Position numbers and translations under genes: made by a program | Shown here: in pieces, positions 6,912 to 12,349 of the stretch | Layout: each line of letters starts with the position of its first letter | How positions within the stretch are numbered: position 1 is the first letter of the stretch | Assembly (NCBI GenBank): GCA_012521315.1 | Contig: JAAYMP010000022.1 | Coordinates: 1-12,349, forward strand | Direction of reading: 5' to 3' | Length of the DNA: 12,349 bases | DNA from: Bacillota bacterium | GTDB taxonomy: Bacteria; Bacillota; UBA4882; UBA10575 | The notes under the pieces: generated by a model | What the model was told of the DNA's origin: nothing | What the model saw: the letters and a program-made list of their open reading frames with translations, nothing else | The model's database searches: none

Positions 6912-7352
6912 TTATTCATTGCGGGCTTCTTTTGAACCCAAAACAAACATCAACTCCGCTTCGGCGGCAACCTCGTTGTCCACCGTCGCTTTCCCCTGCG
7001 CATAGCAGACGTTTCCTTTGACCCGCAATAGCTCCACATCTAAATAGAGCTGATCGCCCGGCACCACCGGCCGCCGGAAGCGAGCCTTGTCAATCCCAGT
7101 GAAAAAGGGGATCTTCCCCCGGTGTTCTTTTTCGATCAGCAAGGTCAAACCGGCTGCTTGCGCCATACTCTCAATAATCAGGACGCCGGGCATCACCGGC
7201 CGTTGCGGAAAATGTCCGGTGAAGTATTCTTCGTTATTGGTAACATTTTTCAATGCTTTGATTCTTTTCCGTGGTTCCAGTTCAAGCACCCGGTCAACCA
7301 GCAAAAAGGGATAACGATGTGGCAATAACTCTTTGATCTGGTTTATTTCCAC
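6912..7352 (-). CDS. fabZ: 3-hydroxyacyl-ACP dehydratase FabZ
   Basis: A 146-residue hot-dog-fold dehydratase that removes water from 3-hydroxyacyl-ACP in type II fatty acid synthesis; the same hydroxyacyl-ACP pool feeds LpxA. Visible are the N-terminal LLPHRYPFLLVDRV (9-22), the catalytic His in GHFP (H47), MPGVLIIESMAQAAG (54-68) with the catalytic Glu at 61, and the strand FFTGIDKARFRRPVVPGD. Length is normal. The start is GTG at 7352, with TAAGGAGG seven bases upstream; that ribosome binding site overlaps the lpxC stop, so the two genes are closely coupled. The lpxC-fabZ-lpxA order is common in Gram-negative bacteria. Confidence 0.95.
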   Translation of the reverse strand: MEINQIKELLPHRYPFLLVDRVLELEPRKRIKALKNVTNNEEYFTGHFPQRPVMPGVLIIESMAQAAGLTLLIEKEHRGKIPFFTGIDKARFRRPVVPGDQLYLDVELLRVKGNVCYAQGKATVDNEVAAEAELMFVLGSKEARNE

Positions 7353-7364
7353 ACCTAAACCTCC

Positions 7365-8201
7365 TTACCTCAAACATTTCTCAAGTTTTAAGGCCAGTTC
7401 CAGATCGAGCTTATGTCCGGAACGGACCGCGATAATCTCGCCTTCCAACGGGCCCAGCAGGTAAAGATCGCCGAGAATGTCGAGGATCTTGTGGCGGACA
7501 ATCTCATCGGGAAACCTTAATTCATTCAAATAAGCATCTTCGCCGACCACAACCGCGATCTCCATACTGCCGCCCAACGCCAACCCTTGTTTACGCAGCG
7601 CCTCAATCTCACGCCAGAAGGCAATGGTCCGGGCCGGCGCGATGTTCTCCCGGAAAGTCTCAGGGGTGATCAGATACTGGGCAAACTGGTTACCCGTCAC
7701 CTTGTGGTCGGAGGTAAAACAGTAAGTGACCCGGAAACCCTCGCCGGGAAGGGCAATCAAATAGGCACAGGGATCTTTTCCGTCGGTCACCCAGACCGGT
7801 TCGGTAATTTTCCGGACTTTCCGCGGTTTTTCTTGAACCAGCAACCCCACCCGGAGGATCTCCTCCACAAAAAAATGGGCGCTACCGTCTCCCAGAGGAA
7901 TTTCCGGACCATCCACGGCCACCAGCAGATTGTCCACGCCCAAACCATGAAAAGCAGCCATCAAATGCTCAATAGTTTGAATCCGCCACTCCCCTGTCCC
8001 CAGGGCGATATTGCGTGTCGTATCAATTATATGGGCCGGCTTGGCCGGTAAAACAGGTTGGTCCGGCAGGTCAACCCGGCAAAACCGGATTCCCGTGTCC
8101 ACCGGCTGGGGAATGAGTTCCACCGCCACTATATTCCCGGAGTGAAGGGCTTGGCCTTTAATAGCAATTTTATTCTGCAAAGTTCGCTGAAACCCTTTCA
8201 A
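7365..8201 (-). CDS. lpxC: UDP-3-O-acyl-N-acetylglucosamine deacetylase LpxC
   Basis: A 278-residue zinc deacetylase, the committed step of lipid A synthesis. From the TTG start at 8201, E78 and H79 fall in TIEHLMAA, and H237 and D241 in RHKILDILGDL, giving the zinc ligands and catalytic Glu; H263 in SGHK is the conserved second-domain His. E78/H79 have the same numbers as in E. coli, which supports this start. GGGGGTG lies at 8207-8213 with a 7-base spacer. An upstream ATG at 8228 has no ribosome binding site and would fall at the predicted transcription start. The gene follows a promoter that overlaps the end of the ABC ATPase gene. LpxC is shorter than the E. coli enzyme (305 aa) at the C-terminus. 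Confidence 0.95.
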   Translation of the reverse strand: MKGFQRTLQNKIAIKGQALHSGNIVAVELIPQPVDTGIRFCRVDLPDQPVLPAKPAHIIDTTRNIALGTGEWRIQTIEHLMAAFHGLGVDNLLVAVDGPEIPLGDGSAHFFVEEILRVGLLVQEKPRKVRKITEPVWVTDGKDPCAYLIALPGEGFRVTYCFTSDHKVTGNQFAQYLITPETFRENIAPARTIAFWREIEALRKQGLALGGSMEIAVVVGEDAYLNELRFPDEIVRHKILDILGDLYLLGPLEGEIIAVRSGHKLDLELALKLEKCLR

Positions 8202-8235
8202 ATATACACCCCCGAACAAAAATATCATCTGGCAT

Positions 8236-8264
8236 AGTATAACATTTTTTCGTCAAGTTTTTAA
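8236..8264 (-). promoter_or_regulatory. predicted sigma-A promoter with extended -10 for lpxC
   Basis: On the minus strand TGTTATACT (8236-8244) is an extended -10 element: TG, one base, then TATACT. Seventeen bases further upstream is TTAAAA (8259-8264), a weak -35. Expected transcription start is near 8229, giving a leader of about 28 bases to the TTG start of lpxC. The -35 lies inside the last codons of the ABC ATPase gene. Assigned by eye, so moderate confidence. Confidence 0.5.
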
Positions 8265-9005
8265 GAGCTTTTTATATTTTTTGGCAATCTCCGATCGGGG
8301 GGTCGAAAAAACCTTATCAGGATGCCCTTCCTCCACCATAAGCCCTTGGTCCATAAAGATGATCCGGTCGGCCGCCCGGGAAGCAAAACCGACTTCATGG
8401 GTGACCACCAGCATCGTGGTCTCCTTCTTCCGGACAAGATCCTCCATGATCTCAATAACCTCGCCAACCAGAATCGGGTCGAGGGCGGCGGTCGGTTCAT
8501 CCCAGAGCATCAGTTGGGGTTCTAAGGCCAAAGCGCGCGCGATCCCAACCCGCTGCTGTTCCCCGCCGCTCAGTTCGGCCGGGTAATTCAAAGCGCGTTC
8601 CTTTAGGCCAACCCGCGCCAGCACCCGTATGGCCCGGTCTTCGGCTTCCGCTTTTTCCTGGCCGTAAATGCGCAGCGCAAAGGCAACGTTCTCCAAGACG
8701 TTGAGCCGGCGGATCAGGTTGAATTGTTGGAAAACAAAACCGATCCGGCGGCGGAGTCCCGATAATTGCGGCAAAGTGAGACTCGTCACTTCAACCCCGT
8801 CAAAGATAATACGGCCGTCGTCCGGTTCGGTCAAGCGGTTAATACACCGGACCAAAGTGGATTTGCCACACCCACTCGGTCCCATAATTATTATCGTCTC
8901 ACCAGCATAAATATTGAGGTTTATTCCTTTTAAAACCGGACGCTTGTGGTAACTTTTTTGCAAGCCCTGAATCTGCAGTAATGGCTGTCGTGGAGCGGTG
9001 TTCAT
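8253..9005 (-). CDS. ABC transporter ATP-binding protein, GlnQ-like
   Basis: A 250-residue ATPase. Walker A GPSGCGKST is at 42-50, the Q-loop Gln at 93 (FVFQQFNL), the signature LSGGEQQ at 145-151, Walker B LMLWDEP at 165-171 (D169, E170) and the switch His at 203. GCGKSTLVRCINRL, ALDPILVGEVIEIM and VVTHEVGFASRAADRIIFMDQG are strongly like the polar amino-acid uptake group (GlnQ/HisP/ArtP). However, no solute-binding protein or classical amino-acid permease is next to it. Instead its ATG overlaps the stop of an 825-residue membrane protein by four bases (ATGA), so the two are almost certainly partners. A general annotation as an amino-acid transporter would therefore be unsafe. The lpxC promoter overlaps its 3' end. 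Confidence 0.9.
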   Translation of the reverse strand: MNTAPRQPLLQIQGLQKSYHKRPVLKGINLNIYAGETIIIMGPSGCGKSTLVRCINRLTEPDDGRIIFDGVEVTSLTLPQLSGLRRRIGFVFQQFNLIRRLNVLENVAFALRIYGQEKAEAEDRAIRVLARVGLKERALNYPAELSGGEQQRVGIARALALEPQLMLWDEPTAALDPILVGEVIEIMEDLVRKKETTMLVVTHEVGFASRAADRIIFMDQGLMVEEGHPDKVFSTPRSEIAKKYKKLLKT

Positions 9006-11479
9006 TTCATCACCATCTTCCGTCGGTTGAGTTTTTGCATCAACCCGGGCCGCCCGGCCGGGAGCACAATCTCCCGCATGACCGTGGTAAAATCAAACCC
9101 AAGGGCATAACCGGCGACCACTTCATCCAGGTTCAAACGGTGGAACTTCTCCGCCATCCGGTAAAAAAGGAGGCCGAAAAGGGCGCCCACCAGTAAAAAA
9201 TAATGGTTGGGAAAGTAGGGAATATGGGCCCCCGCCAGGTTGACCGTCGCCCATAGCCATCCTCCGCCCAAGACCGCCGCGTAGAGCCCCGGGAAAAAGC
9301 GGCGGACCGTCGTCCCTCTGCACTGCGCCACCCGCGTCTGCCCGGCCGGCTCCCGGTACGGAAAGAGCAGATCCAAGTGGTGTAACGCCGCCAGAACCGG
9401 CGCCTGATCCTGCAAGAAGATTAAAACCGCCAGAATCAACACGGTCAGGGCGGCGATCACCCCCCGCACTTCCCCCAAGAGCCGCGTTACTTCATTCCGG
9501 ACATCCGGCTGGAGAATCCCCGCCGGCAACGGCAGAATCCGGACCTCCTCCGCATCAAAAAAACTCTTGACCAGGCGGGCGACTTCTTTCTGGTCATAGT
9601 CGGCGTTCACGAAGAGTTCCACCTTTTCGTCGGGCAGGGTTTCTCCCCCCAAATAGCGGTCCAGAAGGGTAATCGTCTTGGCGATCTCCTCATCCTTCAG
9701 TTTAGGCAGGGAAGACTTGATCTTTTCCAATTCCCCAATGATCAGCGGTACATTACCGGCCGAGAGTTCGGCAAAACCATTCTCCAAAGGCGCCAGTCCC
9801 TGGCGTAAGGCAGCAAAATCAAAAGTGGCAAACTGCCGCAAGCCCTCATCGGTCACCCCCGCCAGTTCGGCCAAGGCGGCAAAACCGGTACTGCCCCCGT
9901 CGAAGACGTCACCGACTTGGTTAAGCTGCCCAGCCAGCTTCGTCGTCTTCTTCTCCCAGTCGAGCAAGGTAAGGACCAAGGGGTTAAACCGGTTAATAAA
10001 GTCATCCAGGGCTCGGGCTTTCGCCCGCAAGTCCTCGATTAAAGCTTGCAACTCCCGGTCCAGGCCGCCGATCTTTTCGCCCAGATCCCCAAAGTAACCC
10101 AGGTTCTGCGGGATAAAACCCAAACGGGTAATGGCCTGGATCCCCTCCAGCCCGCGGAGGGCTTTATCCAGTTGGTTCTCCACCCAGCGGAGCCGGGCCA
10201 AGTGATCGGCCATCCCCTGCAGCTCGTGGCTGACCCCTTCGAGTAAAGAAGCGATCCTTTGGATCTTGGCCAGATCCGCATTGTCCGCCCCAAGACCGTT
10301 AATGCTGTTCAAGGCGGTCTGGATCGTCTCCGCCGCCGTGATTACTTGCCGGGCCTGGGACGGCAGTTCTTGAAACGAGTTGAACCGGGTAAGAAAAGTA
10401 ATCGCCTCGTCCAGAGCTTCCCCCAGTTGCTGTTTAGGACTGTTGATGATGATTTGGGCGACGATCGCCCCGGCTTTTTGGTCGTCACCCAAAAGCCGCG
10501 CCGCGGCGCTGGTCAAAACGGCCGAATCCCCCTGAATGATCAGCCCCGGGAACGCCCCGTCTTCTTCCTCACCGGTGACCTTCACGATCACATCCTGGGC
10601 CCCGACCTTTTCTCCCGCGGCCAGTGGATGGTCCGCGTCATCAAAGAGCACCAAAAGGTCCCCCGGATTAAGCGTCACCCCCGGCGCGGGGATCACTTTG
10701 ACCTGACCGGCATAAGAAAGGAGAAACCGCTTCATCTCCGCCATGGTCAGGAGCAACGCTTCCTGGTCATCGCTGCTCTTCCCGGAGGTGACGTTCCGGA
10801 TCAGCGTCACGCCGCCCTTCCCCGCCAACAGTTCCGTCAGATTGCGCCCGACCTCAATCGGGTTGTCCACCTGATAGCCGGCGGGAAAACCGATTTCCAA
10901 CAGGCGGTAACCGGCCAAAAGCTCCTCCAGCGCCGCTTTGACCTCCTTCATCTTGGTGGCCTTCTCCAAAATAACCGCAATACTGCCCCCGTCACGAAAG
11001 GCAAAACGGACACCGGGAATCCGCTCGGCTTCGCGGATATAAAGATCAGCCACACTGCCGGGGATGGCCGACAAGGTCAACCGGGGTTCGGTCATGAGAC
11101 TAAACCCGCCCGCCCCCGGAATATCACGAAAGTAATTATTCAGATTAGTGTAAACCGCCTTTTTCCGGTGTTGCGGCGCCAACCCGACAAAAACCGCGGT
11201 CTTCCCGGCGACACTGACGCCCACTTTAACGGTGGACCCGGGGACACGTTCCTTAATGATCTCCTGCAGACGGGCCACCGCCGTCTCCTTCAAGTCGCTG
11301 CGAACTTGAAACAAGAGATCATACTCCCCCTGATCCCCGATTAAACCGTCCACGGTGGCGGAGAAATAACGGTCGGTGACCAAACCGACCCCCGCTGCCA
11401 CCAGGGACGCCAGGATCACGCTGATGGCAAACCAGATTAAGAGATCTTTAATAAACCCTTCACGGAAGATATTTAACAT
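9002..11479 (-). CDS. large ABC-permease-like membrane protein with giant extracytoplasmic coiled-coil domain
   Basis: An 825-residue protein I do not recognise. A membrane helix at about 12-35 is followed by about 635 residues predicted outside the membrane, then helices at about 672-690, 729-750 and 758-776 and a cytosolic tail of about 49 residues. This 1-plus-3 arrangement resembles MacB/LolC/FtsX permeases, but no FtsX-like sequence was recognised. Residues about 36-345 look alpha/beta; about 350-610 is mostly helical and coiled-coil-like, with periodic Leu, Ala and Glu. The tail VAGYALGFDFTTVMREIVLP (788-807), followed by AGRPGL, resembles the EAA coupling loop of ABC importers, with the Gly-to-LP spacing kept. 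The ATG at 11479 has GGAGGAGG four bases upstream; the frame opens at 11551 but those 24 residues lack support. It is coupled to the GlnQ-like ATPase by ATGA. Partnership is firm; substrate and direction are unknown. Confidence 0.8.
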   Translation of the reverse strand: MLNIFREGFIKDLLIWFAISVILASLVAAGVGLVTDRYFSATVDGLIGDQGEYDLLFQVRSDLKETAVARLQEIIKERVPGSTVKVGVSVAGKTAVFVGLAPQHRKKAVYTNLNNYFRDIPGAGGFSLMTEPRLTLSAIPGSVADLYIREAERIPGVRFAFRDGGSIAVILEKATKMKEVKAALEELLAGYRLLEIGFPAGYQVDNPIEVGRNLTELLAGKGGVTLIRNVTSGKSSDDQEALLLTMAEMKRFLLSYAGQVKVIPAPGVTLNPGDLLVLFDDADHPLAAGEKVGAQDVIVKVTGEEEDGAFPGLIIQGDSAVLTSAAARLLGDDQKAGAIVAQIIINSPKQQLGEALDEAITFLTRFNSFQELPSQARQVITAAETIQTALNSINGLGADNADLAKIQRIASLLEGVSHELQGMADHLARLRWVENQLDKALRGLEGIQAITRLGFIPQNLGYFGDLGEKIGGLDRELQALIEDLRAKARALDDFINRFNPLVLTLLDWEKKTTKLAGQLNQVGDVFDGGSTGFAALAELAGVTDEGLRQFATFDFAALRQGLAPLENGFAELSAGNVPLIIGELEKIKSSLPKLKDEEIAKTITLLDRYLGGETLPDEKVELFVNADYDQKEVARLVKSFFDAEEVRILPLPAGILQPDVRNEVTRLLGEVRGVIAALTVLILAVLIFLQDQAPVLAALHHLDLLFPYREPAGQTRVAQCRGTTVRRFFPGLYAAVLGGGWLWATVNLAGAHIPYFPNHYFLLVGALFGLLFYRMAEKFHRLNLDEVVAGYALGFDFTTVMREIVLPAGRPGLMQKLNRRKMVMK

Positions 11480-11500
11480 AATACCTCCTCCATGTTTACG

Positions 11501-11509
11501 ATTATAACA
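11501..11509 (-). promoter_or_regulatory. extended -10 promoter element for the permease-ATPase pair
   Basis: On the minus strand TGTTATAAT (11501-11509) is TG, one base, then a consensus TATAAT. No good -35 hexamer is found 16-19 bases upstream, as is common for extended -10 promoters. Transcription would start near 11494, leaving a leader of about 15 bases that holds the GGAGGAGG ribosome binding site. Confidence 0.5.
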
Positions 11510-11559
11510 TATCCTCCGGCGCCACGATAAAGGTAATTCTTGTTTTACCATGTATAATT

Positions 11560-11602
11560 AACAAACAAAAAACCGAAGCGGGTCTCATCTTCGCTGCGGT
11601 TT
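11560..11602 (-). terminator. intrinsic terminator upstream of the permease gene, minus strand
   Basis: Reading the minus strand, AAACCGCAGCG (11592-11602) pairs with CGCTTCGGTTT (11570-11580) around an 11-base loop, with one mismatch, and is followed by TTTGTTTGTT (11560-11569). This is a good Rho-independent terminator. No minus-strand gene lies upstream of it: the DsrE gene starts at 11759 on the other strand. It may end a small RNA, stop antisense transcription, or be an attenuator ahead of the permease gene. Confidence 0.65.
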
Positions 11603-11742
11603 CGGGGCAGACTATCTTTATCAGACAATCCATGATCAGGATCGATCGTCGATTGGTCATCGACAAACTCATGTTTCTATACGATTCTTCATTCCTTCCC
11701 TTGTTCGGCTTTATTTTTATGGTCACTGTTTAACCGGTCCGC
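11603..11742. other. non-coding divergent region with a short inverted repeat
   Basis: No supported gene lies here. GTCGAT (11648-11653) and ATCGAC (11659-11664) form a perfect 6-bp inverted repeat with a 5-base spacer, next to the palindrome GATCGATC (11640-11647). A weak plus-strand promoter for the DsrE gene could be TTGGTC (11654-11659) with TATACG about 19 bases on, but the match is poor. The repeat could be an operator or the first hairpin of a minus-strand RNA ending at the terminator at 11560-11602. Confidence 0.3.
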
Positions 11743-11758
11743 AAAGGAGGTTGGCGGA

Positions 11759-12241
11759 TTGTCGTCAAAGAAACCGGCGATCTGTATTATCTGCTTCAGT
11801 GGTGATCTGGATAAATGCCTCTCGGCCTTGGCCATGGCTTGGACAGCCGCCGGGGAAGGGTTTGCGGCCTACATCTTCTTCACCTTCTGGGGGCTCGCCC
11901 TCCTCCGGAAGGAACGGGGCCGGGCCCGTCATCCCCTGGAACGCCTCTTTAAAATCCTTTTACCGGTTGGCCCGGACAAACTGGGCCTCTCCAAGATGAA
12001 CTTCGGCGGCCTCGGCGCGCTTTTCATGAACAAACTGATCCGTCTGCGCCAAACCGAAACCGTCGGTGAGCTTCTGGCCATGGCGATGGAACGCCGGGTT
12101 AATTTTATCGCCTGTCGCGGCACCATGGAGATGCTCGGGATCACCAAAGCGGAGTTGATTGACTACGACCGCCTCTCGGTCGGCGAGGTGACAACCTTTC
12201 TCCAACTGGCCCGGGAGGCCGAGATCCAGTTGTTCATCTAG
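11759..12241 (+). CDS. DsrE_2 (DsrE/DsrF/DrsH-like) family protein
   Basis: A 160-residue soluble protein of the DsrE/DsrF/DrsH-like superfamily, linked to sulfur relay and peroxiredoxin-like functions. Family marks are CFSGDLDKCLSALAMA (12-27), the hydrophobic FFTFWGLALLRK (40-51), LSKMNFGGLG (77-86), the conserved Cys at 119 in FIACRGTMEMLGI (117-128), and VGEVTTFLQLAREAEIQLFI at the end. C119 is the residue expected to carry sulfur in the family; C12 and C20 lie in the first loop. The usual CxMSM motif here reads CRGTM. The start is TTG at 11759, with AAAGGAGG eight bases upstream. It is divergent from the permease-ATPase pair. A T7 run follows the stop (12250-12256), but no stem precedes it. 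The exact substrate is unknown. Confidence 0.85.
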   Translation: MSSKKPAICIICFSGDLDKCLSALAMAWTAAGEGFAAYIFFTFWGLALLRKERGRARHPLERLFKILLPVGPDKLGLSKMNFGGLGALFMNKLIRLRQTETVGELLAMAMERRVNFIACRGTMEMLGITKAELIDYDRLSVGEVTTFLQLAREAEIQLFI

Positions 12242-12335
12242 TTCGCGTCTTTTTTTCGCTTAGCTTCTTGCACATTTTTTCTTTTGCTACCTTTGTTTTG
12301 CAACGTCTGTTCCGACGAACGTACAGTATTGGCCT

Positions 12336-12344
12336 AAGGAGGGG
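12336..12344 (+). promoter_or_regulatory. ribosome binding site of a gene starting beyond the window
   Basis: AAGGAGGGG lies five bases before the window end, at normal spacing for a start codon just outside. A weak promoter-like pair upstream, TTGCAA (12298-12303) and TACAGT (12322-12327) with an 18-base spacer, could serve this gene, though the leader would be very short. Confidence 0.5.
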
Positions 12345-12349
12345 ATTAA

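Noticed and set aside
8202..8228. ATG at 8228 as the lpxC start
   Set aside because: No ribosome binding site, and it coincides with the predicted transcription start; TTG 8201 has GGGGGTG and gives E. coli-like residue numbering for E78/H79.
10259..11344. Long plus-strand open frame (361 codons) antisense to the permease gene
   Set aside because: It lies opposite a well-supported gene with ribosome binding site and coupled partner; its translation is low-complexity, Gln/Arg/Pro/Gly-rich and resembles no family.
11480..11551. Upstream extension of the permease gene to 11551
   Set aside because: The extra 24 residues (MVKQELPLSW onward) have no ribosome binding site and would include the promoter; ATG 11479 has GGAGGAGG.
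11502..11726. Minus-strand open frame of 74 codons in the divergent region
   Set aside because: It runs through the terminator hairpin and promoter, has no ribosome binding site and no family resemblance.
12242..12349. Terminator after the DsrE gene
   Set aside because: A T7 run is present at 12250-12256 but I could not find a convincing stem before it.
1..12349. CRISPR arrays, tRNA/rRNA genes, insertion sequences, known riboswitches
   Set aside because: No regularly spaced repeats, cloverleaf-like sequences, transposase genes or conserved riboswitch motifs were seen on either strand.

Overview
The window looks like the chromosome of a diderm (outer-membrane) member of the Bacillota, with moderate GC. 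A Limnochordia/Hydrogenispora-like or other diderm Firmicutes lineage fits best; Negativicutes and Halanaerobiia are alternatives I cannot exclude. Three things point there. A DUF3794/SPOCS spore-type protein sits at the left edge. Strong AGGAGG-type ribosome binding sites and many TTG/GTG starts are used throughout. A long block makes lipid A and exports lipopolysaccharide, with a Firmicutes-style DUF3084 gene and a YqgF-like gene at its end.

Layout: 14-511 (-) is the SPOCS-domain protein. It is divergent from 730-936 (+), an unrecognised 68-aa protein. That gene converges with the end of the main minus-strand block, and a perfect 12-bp palindrome at 931-959 contains both stop codons. Read in transcription order (right to left), the block is: an 825-aa membrane protein (11479-9002), an ABC ATPase (9005-8253), lpxC (8201-7365), fabZ (7352-6912), lpxA (6875-6069), a terminator-like hairpin, lpxI (5973-5158), lptC (5003-4419), lptA (4391-3702), lptB (3712-2993), lptF/G (2948-1860), a DUF3084 protein (1844-1362) and a YqgF-like nuclease (1361-954). 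At the right edge a DsrE_2-family gene (11759-12241, +) diverges from the block, and the window stops on the ribosome binding site of another plus-strand gene.

How it works together: LpxA, LpxC and LpxI carry out steps of the Raetz pathway of lipid A synthesis. FabZ supplies hydroxyacyl/acyl-ACP metabolism from the same precursor pool. LptC, LptA, LptB and LptF/G form the inner-membrane and periplasmic parts of the LPS export machine. lpxD, lpxB, later lipid A genes, the second Lpt permease gene and lptD are not in the window.

The most unusual item is the pair immediately upstream of lpxC. A GlnQ-type ATPase is translationally coupled (ATGA overlap) to an 825-aa protein with one N-terminal membrane segment, about 635 residues outside the membrane (partly coiled-coil-like), three C-terminal membrane segments, and a cytosolic tail resembling the EAA coupling loop of ABC importers. 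I do not recognise this protein. Its position suggests an envelope role, possibly trans-envelope transport, but this is inference.
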